Made by a program: the position numbers and the translations under genes. Shown here piece after piece: positions 16,040 through 24,081 of a stretch of DNA of 64,000 nt (positions are counted from its first letter, which is position 1; each line of letters opens with the position of its first letter). The stretch is from Phaeobacter cretensis. Lineage in GTDB: Bacteria; Pseudomonadota; Alphaproteobacteria; Rhodobacterales; Rhodobacteraceae. The DNA lies in the NCBI RefSeq assembly GCF_047372505.1, contig NZ_JBKBEU010000001.1:2542001-2606000 (forward strand), read 5' to 3'. Under the pieces are notes generated by a model. That model was not told the DNA's origin and did not search any database. It worked only from the letters and a program-made list of their open reading frames with translations.

Positions 16040-17035
16040 TTAGAAGGACAGAACCGGGCAGCTGTCATCCGACATATAGTCATGAACGGTGATTTCGCCG
16101 GTTGCGATCTTGGCTGCGGCATCATCTGCTGCCGCTTGCATATCTGCAGTGATCAGCGGTGCATTGTTGTCGTCCACTGCAAAGCCGACGCCACCATTGG
16201 ACAGACCCATAACAGAGAAACCGGCTTCCAAATCAGTGCCGTCAGTGAACGCTTCGAAAACAGCGTTATCAACACGCTTGGTCATGGAGGTCAGAACTTT
16301 GCCTGGGTGCAGGTGGTTCTGGTTGCTGTCCACCCCGATCGACAGGATGCCTTCGTCGGCTGCGGTTTGCAGAACGCCAACGCCGGTGCCGCCTGCTGCT
16401 GCATAAACTACGTCAGCGCCCTGGCTGATCTGAGCCTTGGTCAGTTCGGAACCTTTGACCGGGTCATTCCATGCTGCCGGAGTGGTTCCGGTCATATTCG
16501 CAATCACGGTCGCATCGGGGTTCGCTGCTTTCACACCTTCGGCGTAGCCGCAGGCGAATTTGCGGATCAGCGGGATATCCATGCCACCAATGAAACCAAC
16601 CGTGCCTGATTTGGAGGCTTTGGCTGCAAGCATACCGACGAGGTAGGAACCTTCGTGCTCGTTGAAGACCACGGAGCGGACGTTTGGAGCGTCAACAACC
16701 ATATCGATAATGACGAATTTAGTATCCGGGTAATCGCCAGCGACCTGACCCAGTGCGTCTGCGAAGGCAAAACCGGCCATAACGATCGGGTTGGCACCTG
16801 CCTCAGCAAAGCGGCGCAGCGCTTGTTCACGCTGTGCTTCGGACTGCAGTTCGATCTCACGGAAGCTTTCGCCAGTTTCCTCTGCCCAACGCTGCGCACC
16901 GGCAAAGGCGGCTTCGTTGAAGGATTTGTCGAATTTGCCGCCCAGATCGAAGATCAGCGCCGGCTCTGCCATTGCAGCGCCTGCTGTAAGCGCTACTGCG
17001 GCCGCAGCGCTCATCAGGGATTTCATCAGGGTCAT
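16040..17035 (-). CDS. BMP family ABC transporter substrate-binding protein (nucleoside-type)
   Basis: Periplasmic binding protein of the basic membrane protein (BMP/PnrA/Med) family, 331 residues. A signal peptide ends at AGAAMA before EPALIFDLGGKFDKSFNE, whose DLGGKFDKSFN segment is the family signature. There is no lipobox Cys, so it should be a soluble periplasmic protein rather than a lipoprotein. The frame extends upstream, but GGGAG eight bases before the ATG at 17035 marks the start. BMP proteins mostly bind purine nucleosides; deoD in the window could use imported nucleosides, but the link is an inference. First gene of the operon. Confidence 0.9.
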   Translation of the reverse strand: MTLMKSLMSAAAAVALTAGAAMAEPALIFDLGGKFDKSFNEAAFAGAQRWAEETGESFREIELQSEAQREQALRRFAEAGANPIVMAGFAFADALGQVAGDYPDTKFVIIDMVVDAPNVRSVVFNEHEGSYLVGMLAAKASKSGTVGFIGGMDIPLIRKFACGYAEGVKAANPDATVIANMTGTTPAAWNDPVKGSELTKAQISQGADVVYAAAGGTGVGVLQTAADEGILSIGVDSNQNHLHPGKVLTSMTKRVDNAVFEAFTDGTDLEAGFSVMGLSNGGVGFAVDDNNAPLITADMQAAADDAAAKIATGEITVHDYMSDDSCPVLSF

Positions 17036-17137
17036 AGGGGTACTCCCACTTTGTTGTTCTTGATGCGGCCAGTTTGACCGCCCCAACCCACGTGTTATTA
17101 AAAAGGTGCGACAATTTAGGCCGTAGCCTGCGGAGAG

Positions 17138-17156
17138 GGTCAACCGTTTTTTGACC
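17138..17156 (-). promoter_or_regulatory. Inverted repeat with -35-like TTGACC ahead of the BMP operon
   Basis: GGTCAA (17138-17143) and TTGACC (17151-17156) form a perfect 6-base dyad with a 7-base spacer, about 105 bases upstream of the BMP start and 9 bases after the rimI stop. On the minus strand it carries TTGACC as a possible -35. It could be an operator or a weak rimI terminator. Confidence 0.35.
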
Positions 17157-17164
17157 TTTTGGTG

Positions 17165-17629
17165 TTATTCTGCGGTCTGGGCCTTGCGTAAATCGACAGA
17201 CATGAGCACTGCGTCCACTGCTGACGTATTTTTACGGGGGTAGTAGCCTCTCCGACGCCCGCTCTCTGCGAATCCATACGACAGGTAAAGTGTGCGGGCG
17301 ATCTGGTTGTCTGCTGCGACTTCAAGAAACCCTTCGGTTGCGTTGCGGGCCATTGCAGCATCTTGCCAGTTTTTCAGAACTTTGCCCGCCAATCCTAGCC
17401 GTTGGTGATCGGGATGGGTTGCGATGGTCAATAGTTCGGCTTCCCCAGCTACAACGCGACCTAGCGCAAAGCTGCGCGGATCACCAACGGCGTAGGTAAA
17501 TGGGCTGTCGAGTAAGGCATCGAACTCTGCCGCTGACCAGGGACGTCCCTGCGTGAACGCCGCATGGTGGGTACGATCCATGTCTTCGGGCGATAGGCCC
17601 TCCGGGTGGTTTTTCGATTTTGTCATCAT
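17165..17629 (-). CDS. rimI: RimI-like ribosomal protein S18 alanine N-acetyltransferase
   Basis: GNAT-fold acetyltransferase, 154 residues. Core elements are the acetyl-CoA loop in THPDHQRLGLAGKVL (about 91-105) and the C-terminal LEVAADNQIARTLYLSYGF, where Asn and Tyr are the family's catalytic-side residues, ending in RRRGYYP. RimI acetylates the N-terminal Ala of S18. It follows tsaB by 14 bases, the very common tsaB-rimI arrangement, which supports this call over a generic GNAT. No strong ribosome site is visible, consistent with coupling to tsaB translation. Confidence 0.85.
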   Translation of the reverse strand: MMTKSKNHPEGLSPEDMDRTHHAAFTQGRPWSAAEFDALLDSPFTYAVGDPRSFALGRVVAGEAELLTIATHPDHQRLGLAGKVLKNWQDAAMARNATEGFLEVAADNQIARTLYLSYGFAESGRRRGYYPRKNTSAVDAVLMSVDLRKAQTAE

Positions 17630-17643
17630 GGAAAGGACGAGTG

Positions 17644-18240
17644 TCAGCTATCGATAAGGGGCGGTGGCGTATCGCGGGCCGGTGCGGCATCAGCGGTTCT
17701 GAGATATAGCGGGGCCGGAGCGGTAGTCTCGATCTGATAGCGGCTAGCAGCGACGCGTGCGATCATATCGGCTATATCTGGCGGGGTTGCTTCGACGGTA
17801 AGAGCCAGGCCATGGGTTGCCGCCACCTTCTCGGCTTCGGCAAGCGGTATCAGGCAAGGTTTGTCACCGGGTGGACATACATAGGCCTGTTCTCGTGGCG
17901 CTGGCACCGCTGCAAGTGTCCCGGTTTTTTTACGTGCTTCAAACCCGTTGACACCTATGGCGGGGATATCCAGTCCAAGAGCAAGCCCGCGCGCAGCGGA
18001 AACGGCTATACGGATTCCAGTGAAATTTCCTGGTCCGATACCCACGCCTAAAGCATCAAGATCTGACCAGCTTGCACCACCGTCCGCCAGAACCTCTTCA
18101 AGCAATGATATCAAACGTTCGGCCTGTCCGCGCGCCATAGTTTCACAGGCGGAAGCGAGGATTTGATCCCCCCACAACAAAGCGGCCGCGCAATGCGCGG
18201 CCGATGTATCAAATCCCAAGATCAGGGCGTTAGACGGCAA
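17644..18240 (-). CDS. tsaB: TsaB, tRNA threonylcarbamoyladenosine synthesis subunit
   Basis: Non-catalytic partner of TsaD in the complex that puts t6A on tRNAs reading ANN codons. The 198-residue protein has the ASKHA N-terminus LILGFDTSAAHCAAAL and the characteristic GVGIGPGNFTGIRIAVSAARGLA segment near 65-87 (quoted in parts: GIGPGNFTGIR, SAARGLALG). The start is a TTG at 18240, supported by GAGGT eight bases upstream; it overlaps the nfuA stop by 11 bases. No ATG exists before the conserved N-terminus, so TTG is necessary. Followed by rimI. Confidence 0.9.
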   Translation of the reverse strand: MPSNALILGFDTSAAHCAAALLWGDQILASACETMARGQAERLISLLEEVLADGGASWSDLDALGVGIGPGNFTGIRIAVSAARGLALGLDIPAIGVNGFEARKKTGTLAAVPAPREQAYVCPPGDKPCLIPLAEAEKVAATHGLALTVEATPPDIADMIARVAASRYQIETTAPAPLYLRTADAAPARDTPPPLIDS

Positions 18241-18793
18241 CGGGTCGGACCTCGGTTACTTCGGGGATGTAGTGGCGTAGCAAGTTTTCGATCCCCATCT
18301 TGAGCGTCAGTGTAGAAGAGGGGCAACCGGCGCATGCGCCTTGCATATGCAGGTAGACAACGCCGCGATCAAATCCGTGGAATGTGATGTCGCCACCGTC
18401 CTGGGCCACTGCTGGGCGCACTCGGCTGTCGAGTAGTTCCTTGATCTGGTTTACGACTTCCCCATCTTCGCCGGTGTGTTCCGCATGACCGGAGTTCTGC
18501 TCTCCGCCTTCGGAAATCACCGGCTGTCCTGACTGGAAGTGCTCCATCACCGCGCCCAAAATGGCGGGTTTGATATGGTCCCACTCGACCTCGTCCGATT
18601 TTGTTACGGTGACGAAATCATTGCCGAAAAACACGCCGGTCACGCCGGTTACAGCAAAGATGCGTTGTGCCAGGGGTGAGGTGCCTGCGGCTTCCGCAGT
18701 TGGGAAATCGGCGGTACCCATTTCCAGAACGGTCTGGCCCGGCAGGAATTTCAGCGTCGCCGGGTTGGGCGTGGATTCTGTCTGAATGAACAT
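18230..18793 (-). CDS. nfuA: NfuA-type iron-sulfur cluster carrier (NifU C-terminal domain)
   Basis: Fe-S cluster scaffold/carrier, 187 residues. An N-terminal Nfu_N domain starts MFIQTESTPNPATLKFLPG and covers about 1-90; a Gly/His/Glu-rich linker follows (95-112); the C-terminal NifU domain carries the cluster-binding C-x2-C as Cys154 and Cys157 in GACAGCPS. This mitochondrial-Nfu1-like layout is usual in alphaproteobacteria and differs from E. coli NfuA's A-type N-domain. The upstream spacer has GGAGGCCCGAC before the ATG. It leads an apparent nfuA-tsaB-rimI operon. Confidence 0.93.
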   Translation of the reverse strand: MFIQTESTPNPATLKFLPGQTVLEMGTADFPTAEAAGTSPLAQRIFAVTGVTGVFFGNDFVTVTKSDEVEWDHIKPAILGAVMEHFQSGQPVISEGGEQNSGHAEHTGEDGEVVNQIKELLDSRVRPAVAQDGGDITFHGFDRGVVYLHMQGACAGCPSSTLTLKMGIENLLRHYIPEVTEVRPVAV

Positions 18794-18958
18794 GTCGGGC
18801 CTCCTTAAAGCGTGCCAGAGATATGCGCTTCCGGTCTGCTTAAGTCAAGATTTGGAACGGTTCTAAATGCGAAAACCCTTTCGGGCGCAGCTCGCATATC
18901 TTGTTGAACCCATATTCAAAGGGGCAAAGATCAAGTCTTGCTGGCAGGCAGAAATCGA

Positions 18959-19414
18959 TCAGGTGATCGCTTCCAGTTTTTCTTTTGAAAGGTCTCCAGG
19001 CACGATTGTGATTGGAACCGGCAGGCTGCCTGATGAGCGGCTCAATTGGGTTACAAGCGGACCGGGTCCCTTGCGATCATCGCCAGCACCAAGCACCACA
19101 ACACCGATTTCAGGGTCACATTCAATCTGGGCAATGATCTCAGGCACAACCTCGCCTTCGCGGATTACGAGCTCTGGTTCGATACCCTGACGATCACGCA
19201 TCCATTTAGCAAAAACTTCAAAATGAGCATGTATCCGTTCGCGGGCCTCTTCACGCATGACCTCGCCGACGCCAATCCAGTGATTGAACTCATCGGGTGG
19301 AATCACGGAAAGGATCTCGACCCCGCCGCCAGTTTTGGCTGCGCGCATAGCGGCAAACCGCATGGCGTTTAGGCATTCGCGGCTGTCATCCAATACCACA
19401 AGAAATTTGCGCAT
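18959..19414 (-). CDS. Universal stress protein UspA family
   Basis: Single-domain Usp, 151 residues. It begins RKFLVVLDDSRECLNAMRFA, a standard first strand and helix with Asp9/Asp10, and ends with LGAGDDRKGPGPLVTQL, a G-x2-G-x9-type nucleotide loop that is only partly canonical, then LPVPITIVPG. ATP binding is therefore plausible but not assured. It is flanked by nfuA downstream (165 bases) and ilvE-type aminotransferase gene on the other side, all on the minus strand; transcription is probably independent. Confidence 0.85.
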   Translation of the reverse strand: MRKFLVVLDDSRECLNAMRFAAMRAAKTGGGVEILSVIPPDEFNHWIGVGEVMREEARERIHAHFEVFAKWMRDRQGIEPELVIREGEVVPEIIAQIECDPEIGVVVLGAGDDRKGPGPLVTQLSRSSGSLPVPITIVPGDLSKEKLEAIT

Positions 19415-19500
19415 ATTGACCCTCTGATTGTTTCGGTTAGATCATGGCGCAAGCGATCCCGCTGCGCAATAGACCTACACGTGACGTTAAGCTTGGACTA

Positions 19501-20367
19501 TCAGCTATGGCTGCTGGTCGCCCAATCCCAGTAAAGCTCGCGGGTCCGCTTTGCGATTGGCCCGATTTGATATTGGCAGTCGTCAAAGGCCGTGACCGGG
19601 GTCACCTTACTCATGTTACCGGACACGAAGATTTCATCAGCTTGGTCGAAATCTCGATAGCCAAGCACAGTTTCATGAACAGTGATCCCATCGGCGCGCA
19701 GGTTCGCGATGTGGCGGGCTCGGGTGATGCCTGCGAGGAACGTACCGTTGGCGATAGGAGTAAAGACCTCACCATCACGCACCATGAAGATGTTCGCTGT
19801 GGCAGTTTCGGCAACATTACCCATAGCATCCAACGCCAGCGCGTTGCTGAACCCCTTCGCTCGCGCCTCTCGCAACATACGGGCGTTGTTAGGATAAAGG
19901 CAGCCTGCCTTGGCATTGACGACAGCGCTTTCCAAGATAGGCCGCCGGAAAGTGGTGCGCGTCAAGGTTGCCGAGGCCGCTGGCGAGGCCATTGGGATTT
20001 CCTCTAGGCACAGTGCAAATTGAGTGCTGTCCGGCTCGGGTGCGATCATTGTGGAATCGCCGCCAGTTGCCCAATACATTGGGCGAATGTAAACAGCGGC
20101 TCCGGGAGCGAATTGAGACAGGCCCTCTTTGCTGATGGCCACCATATCCTCAACGCTCATTGTTGGGGCCATCATTAGTGCATCTGCAGAGGCATTGGCG
20201 CGGGCACAATGCAGATCCAGATCGGGCGTGACGCCATCAAACAACCGTGCTCCATCAAAGACAGATGACCCGAGCCAAGCGGCGTGGTCTGCAGCCTTCA
20301 TTATGGCTACGTCACCGTCGTGCCAGCTACCGTTGAAATAGGTGCGAATGGTCTTGCTGATCGCCAT
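19501..20367 (-). CDS. ilvE: Branched-chain-amino-acid aminotransferase (PLP fold type IV)
   Basis: Transfers the amino group between glutamate and branched-chain 2-oxo acids. The 288-residue protein is a class IV aminotransferase: GSSVFDGARLF near 33-43, PLP Lys153 in VVNAKAGCLYPNN, ETATANIFMV in the cofactor phosphate region and a C-terminal SGNMSKVTPV loop. Length and motifs suit IlvE, but the closely related D-amino-acid transaminase or 4-amino-4-deoxychorismate lyase activities share the fold and cannot be excluded. It stands alone between the stress protein and the paa operon. Confidence 0.82.
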   Translation of the reverse strand: MAISKTIRTYFNGSWHDGDVAIMKAADHAAWLGSSVFDGARLFDGVTPDLDLHCARANASADALMMAPTMSVEDMVAISKEGLSQFAPGAAVYIRPMYWATGGDSTMIAPEPDSTQFALCLEEIPMASPAASATLTRTTFRRPILESAVVNAKAGCLYPNNARMLREARAKGFSNALALDAMGNVAETATANIFMVRDGEVFTPIANGTFLAGITRARHIANLRADGITVHETVLGYRDFDQADEIFVSGNMSKVTPVTAFDDCQYQIGPIAKRTRELYWDWATSSHS

Positions 20368-20497
20368 GTCAGGCCTCGTTTCATTGGTGTGCTGAATTGA
20401 GGCGAGCCTAGGGATCAGTGGGTCAGCCGTCCAGACCTTTTCCAGCCGTTTTGATCAGCGCAAACTACCATGTTTTTTGGATGCTATTTTGCCCGGA

Positions 20498-21265
20498 TCA
20501 ACCGGGATCCGGGGCATCTAACCCCAACTCTCGCAGGCTCCCGCGCATCTCGCTTTGCCAACGGGCGCGCAGCTCTGCGTTGCTTCGTTGACGCAGGCCA
20601 AAAGCGCAAAGAGTATCGAATTTTTCTGACGTATCAGCACCAAAGCTGATGGCCACGCGTGGCCACCAGTATTGGATAGCGTCCTGCAGCATGCCTATAT
20701 CGGCTTCCTGTACCAGTCTTGACATGCCTTCATGTGCGAGACGCGCGTGATGCGCTTCAACCGGAGCAATGGCACGAAATGCTTCGGCCAACGGTTGGTA
20801 TGAAACCATGGATAGCTCTGCCAGTTGTACTGCAACGGCGCGGCCCATCAGCAGATTCATAACGACGGCATCGGCCCAGCCTTCAAGGGGGTAATTGAAT
20901 ACTGCAAGACGGCGGTCGTGCTTTGATCGTGCTTGATCAAGTCCTGCCTCACGCTCTAACCGGGCGGTCCAGGGGTGGTGGTCAACATAGCGTTCAGTGT
21001 CGGCCCCGAAGTCTCCCATGACCTGCAAAACCCGGTCGGCGTTTGAGGTTTTTTCCAAAACGATCCGGGCGGCGGCCATGCGCGATTTGATGCCCGGACC
21101 TTCATTGATTATGTCGACAAAACCCGCAGCACCGGCCAGCGCGCTGTCGACAAAACTGGCCATGATTGTCATCAATTCGGCGCGATAGCGTGGGGGAACA
21201 TTTGTGGGATTGCTGAGAACGCCACCTGCCGCCAGGTAGGTCTCAATGCTCATCTCGTCATTCAT
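20498..21265 (-). CDS. PaaA-like (phenylacetic acid catabolic family) protein without the full diiron site
   Basis: A 255-residue ferritin-like protein resembling PaaA of the same operon: VFNYPLEGWADAVVMNLL at 122-139 parallels PaaA's IFNYPTLNWADIGAVGWL. The second metal motif ExxH is kept (Glu170-AH-His173), but where PaaA has Glu86-AG-His89 this protein, by my alignment, has Lys72 and Asn75. It is thus likely a structural subunit, a degenerate paralogue or an enzyme with altered metal binding. Start chosen at 21265 (AGGGA upstream). It is the last gene of the paa operon, 58 bases after paaE. The alignment is by eye. Confidence 0.75.
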   Translation of the reverse strand: MNDEMSIETYLAAGGVLSNPTNVPPRYRAELMTIMASFVDSALAGAAGFVDIINEGPGIKSRMAAARIVLEKTSNADRVLQVMGDFGADTERYVDHHPWTARLEREAGLDQARSKHDRRLAVFNYPLEGWADAVVMNLLMGRAVAVQLAELSMVSYQPLAEAFRAIAPVEAHHARLAHEGMSRLVQEADIGMLQDAIQYWWPRVAISFGADTSEKFDTLCAFGLRQRSNAELRARWQSEMRGSLRELGLDAPDPG

Positions 21266-21323
21266 GCTTTTTTTCCCTTGTGTCTTCGGCTGCGCGCCGG
21301 TGATTACTCGGCGGCCATTTGGA

Positions 21324-22397
21324 CTACTGATCGTAGTCCACAATCACCCGGTCGCTGATCGGGTAGGCCTGGCAGGACAGTACATAGCCTTTTTCGACTT
21401 CGTAGTCCTCAAGCGCGTGATTGGCGACCATCTCGACATCGCCTTCAATGACTTTGCAGCGACAGGTGGAGCACACGCCCGCTTTGCAGGCATAGGGGGC
21501 ATCCATGGCATTGTCCAATGCAGCATCAAGAACTGTTACGTCTTTGGACATCTCAACCGTTTGGGTCGCGCCATCGAGCGTAACCCTGAGTGTGGTTTGC
21601 TGTCCTTTGCCTGCATCACCAGTTGCTGTGGCCTTGCGTTTTGCGCGGCCCGGTTGGGCCGAGGCGAACAGTTCGAACTTGATCTGGCTGTCGTCCAGGC
21701 CTGCTGCCCGCAGGGCGTTGGCAATACCTAACATCATGGGTTCTGGCCCGCAGATAAAGGCTGTGTCCGTCGATTCGATATCGATCCAATGCTCGATCAA
21801 CTGAGCGCATTTCTCTTCGGTAACTAGACCGGTGAACAGATCGATTTCCTGCGCATCGCTTTCCAGCACGTGAATCAAATTGAGGCGGCCCATGTAGAGG
21901 TTTTTTAGATCCTCCAGCTCCTCCCGGAACATGATCGTGTTCACGCCTTTATTTGCGTAGACGAGCGTGAAGGAGGCGTTTGGCTCGCTCGACAGTGTTG
22001 TCTTGAGGATCGACAACACCGGAGTAACGCCGGAGCCGCCCGCGAAACCCAGGTAGTGTTTTTCAGACGCAGCATCGAGCGCTGTGAAGAAGTTGCCCAT
22101 GGGCGGCATTGCCTGAATGGTGTCACCGGGTTTTAGGTCGGTATTGGCCCATGTCGAAAACGCTCCGCCATCTACACGCTTAATACCAACTTGCAGGATA
22201 CCTTCGTCTCGCCCCGCGCAGATTGAGTAGCTACGACGTAGCTCTTCGCCATCAAACTTGCGGCGAAAGGTCAGGTATTGCCCCTGGGTGAAGCCGAATT
22301 CATCCTCAGATCCTTTCACGGGTTTTAGGGTGACAACAACCGCATCGCGAATTGTTTTACGGATGTTGGTAACTTCTAGGTCGTGAAAGCGCGCCAT
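21324..22397 (-). CDS. paaE: Phenylacetyl-CoA epoxidase reductase subunit PaaE
   Basis: Passes electrons from NADPH to the PaaA diiron centre. The 357-residue protein has a ferredoxin-reductase module with FAD-binding RRSYSIC (54-60) and GGSGVTP for NADP, and a C-terminal plant-type 2Fe-2S domain with Cys304, Cys309, Cys312 and Cys342 (C-x4-C-x2-C-x29-C). The open frame runs 36 codons further up, but GAGGAG six bases before the ATG at 22397 fixes the start. It follows paaD by ten bases in the order paaABCDE. Confidence 0.95.
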   Translation of the reverse strand: MARFHDLEVTNIRKTIRDAVVVTLKPVKGSEDEFGFTQGQYLTFRRKFDGEELRRSYSICAGRDEGILQVGIKRVDGGAFSTWANTDLKPGDTIQAMPPMGNFFTALDAASEKHYLGFAGGSGVTPVLSILKTTLSSEPNASFTLVYANKGVNTIMFREELEDLKNLYMGRLNLIHVLESDAQEIDLFTGLVTEEKCAQLIEHWIDIESTDTAFICGPEPMMLGIANALRAAGLDDSQIKFELFASAQPGRAKRKATATGDAGKGQQTTLRVTLDGATQTVEMSKDVTVLDAALDNAMDAPYACKAGVCSTCRCKVIEGDVEMVANHALEDYEVEKGYVLSCQAYPISDRVIVDYDQ

Positions 22398-22407
22398 CAG
22401 GGGCTCC

Positions 22408-22881
22408 TCAGATGCACTTGAAATAATCAAAAGGTTCGAGGCAATGCTGGCAGCGCCAGTGGGCCTTACATGGGGTCGAGCCGAATTGGCTGACCTTGGT
22501 GACACGTTTGCTGCCGCAGTTGGGGCATTTTTCCGGACCGCCGACGGTTTGAGGTGGGGCTATGCCATAAGTCTCTAACTTGGCGCGACCTTCCTGCGAA
22601 AGCCAGTCGGTCGTCCAAGCGGGCGAGATCTGGGTTCTCAATCTTAGGTCGGTGATACCGCGGTCGTGTAGGGTTGTTTCGATGTCCATGTTAATAATCG
22701 CCGTAGCGGGGCAGCCGGAGTAGGTGGGAGTGACTGTTACCACCAGGGTATCGTTGTCCCAGGAGACATCGCGAATGATCCCAAGATCCACCAGTGATAT
22801 CACTGGGATTTCTGGATCCGGTACTGCGTGAAGCCACTCCCAAACCTGGCTGATACTTGGCTGAGTTGGCATTGGGCTCAT
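22408..22881 (-). CDS. paaD: Phenylacetyl-CoA epoxidase maturation subunit PaaD
   Basis: MIP18/DUF59-type protein, 157 residues, needed for the function of the PaaABCE epoxidase. The N-terminal DUF59 fold shows VPDPEIPVISLVDLGIIRDV and TPTYSGCPAT; the C-terminus is a Cys-rich metal-binding tail with CPNC, a single C, and CQHC (pairs spaced 19 or more residues apart). Of two nearby Met codons I chose 22881, seven bases after AAGGAC. Position between paaC and paaE agrees with the usual order. Confidence 0.95.
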   Translation of the reverse strand: MSPMPTQPSISQVWEWLHAVPDPEIPVISLVDLGIIRDVSWDNDTLVVTVTPTYSGCPATAIINMDIETTLHDRGITDLRLRTQISPAWTTDWLSQEGRAKLETYGIAPPQTVGGPEKCPNCGSKRVTKVSQFGSTPCKAHWRCQHCLEPFDYFKCI

Positions 22882-22976
22882 GTGGTTTGTCCTTGCTGCG
22901 CCCCATCCGTCTGTGAGGCCGGGTTGCGCTCTCCCGCTCACAAGGTGGGTAAATCCTTAGGTTTGTGATCGTGGGT

Positions 22977-23738
22977 TTACCACGCGGCGCCGGGATAGGC
23001 CCGCTGGAGCCATTGCATCTGTGTTAGCAAATGGCCCAGGTGTTCCGTGTGCATGGCGCCGTTGCGCCCGCCCTTGTGGGCAAAGCGGCTTTCCGGAATG
23101 GTCAGCGTGGCCTCACTCAGAACACGGGAAACCAGCGCATCATACTCATCGCGCAAGATCGATGGATCGGGCGCGATGCCCGCCTTTACCATTTCATCAT
23201 CCACGTCATCGGATTGAAACATCTCGCCTACATAAGGCCAGAGATAATCCAGCGCTTCCTGCATCCGACGATGGCTTTCTGCGGTACCATCTCCGAGGCC
23301 GACCACGGTGCCGGCAGAACGTTCCAAATGATAAGCAACCTCTTTCGAGGCCTTTTCGGCAATGGCCGCGACACGCTCATCCGAGGATTTCATCAGGCGG
23401 CCCAGTTGGATCGAATGCCAGGCATCAAATAGGAACTGGCGCATCAGAGTACGGCCGAAATCAGCATTCGGCACTTCCGTTAGCAACACATTGCGGAAAT
23501 CCCATGCGTCGCGCAGAAAAGCCAGATCATCTGCTGATTTACCCGCTCCTTGAACGTCGGCGGCTAGATCAAGCCACAGTCGGGTCTGGCCGATCATGTC
23601 CAGTGCGATATTCGCCAGAGCAATATCCTCTTCCAATGCAGGTGCGTGGCCGCACCATTCACTGATCCGGTGGCCCAAGATCAGGGTATTGTCCCCCATT
23701 CGTAGTAGGAACTGGGTAAAGGCTTCGTCCCTCGTCAT
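22977..23738 (-). CDS. paaC: Phenylacetyl-CoA epoxidase structural subunit PaaC
   Basis: Ferritin-like partner that forms the stable PaaAC heterodimer core. The chain has 253 residues and the family features RMGDNTLILGHRISEWCGHAP near the N-terminus (in parts: GDNTLILG, SEWCGHAP), DIALANIALDMIGQ and EVPNADF. The ATG shares one base with the paaB stop (TGATG), with GGGAG seven bases ahead. A GTG one codon earlier is less likely. A 95-base gap separates it from paaD. Confidence 0.95.
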   Translation of the reverse strand: MTRDEAFTQFLLRMGDNTLILGHRISEWCGHAPALEEDIALANIALDMIGQTRLWLDLAADVQGAGKSADDLAFLRDAWDFRNVLLTEVPNADFGRTLMRQFLFDAWHSIQLGRLMKSSDERVAAIAEKASKEVAYHLERSAGTVVGLGDGTAESHRRMQEALDYLWPYVGEMFQSDDVDDEMVKAGIAPDPSILRDEYDALVSRVLSEATLTIPESRFAHKGGRNGAMHTEHLGHLLTQMQWLQRAYPGAAW

Positions 23739-24022
23739 CACATTGCTCCCACTTCGTCGGGAATGTCGAAAAAGGTCGGGTGACGGTAGACCTTTGACTC
23801 TGACGGCTCGTACAGAGGACCTTTGTCGCTGGGCGAGGAGGCTGCGATATTGTTCGCTTCGACCACCCAGATCGACACGCCTTCATTGCGACGGGTATAG
23901 ACATCACGAGCGTTTCTGATCGCCGTTTCAGCGTCAGGGGCATGCAGGGAGCCGACGTGGCGGTGGCTCATTCCATGTTGTCCACGGATAAAAACTTCCC
24001 AGAGGGGCCATTCATTTTTCAT
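23738..24022 (-). CDS. paaB: Phenylacetyl-CoA epoxidase subunit PaaB
   Basis: Small bridging subunit of the epoxidase, 94 residues. It begins KNEWPLWEVFIRGQHG, followed by MSHRHVGSLHAPDAE and ARDVYTRRNEGVSIWVV, all strongly diagnostic of PaaB. It has no catalytic residues of its own. AGGAGG-like sequence precedes the ATG, and its stop overlaps the start of paaC by one base, so the two are translated together. Confidence 0.96.
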   Translation of the reverse strand: MKNEWPLWEVFIRGQHGMSHRHVGSLHAPDAETAIRNARDVYTRRNEGVSIWVVEANNIAASSPSDKGPLYEPSESKVYRHPTFFDIPDEVGAM

Positions 24023-24081
24023 GTCTCAAATCCTCCTGGCTGAGGGGCGCAATCGCTGAAGCGGGCGCAAGAATTTTTAGG

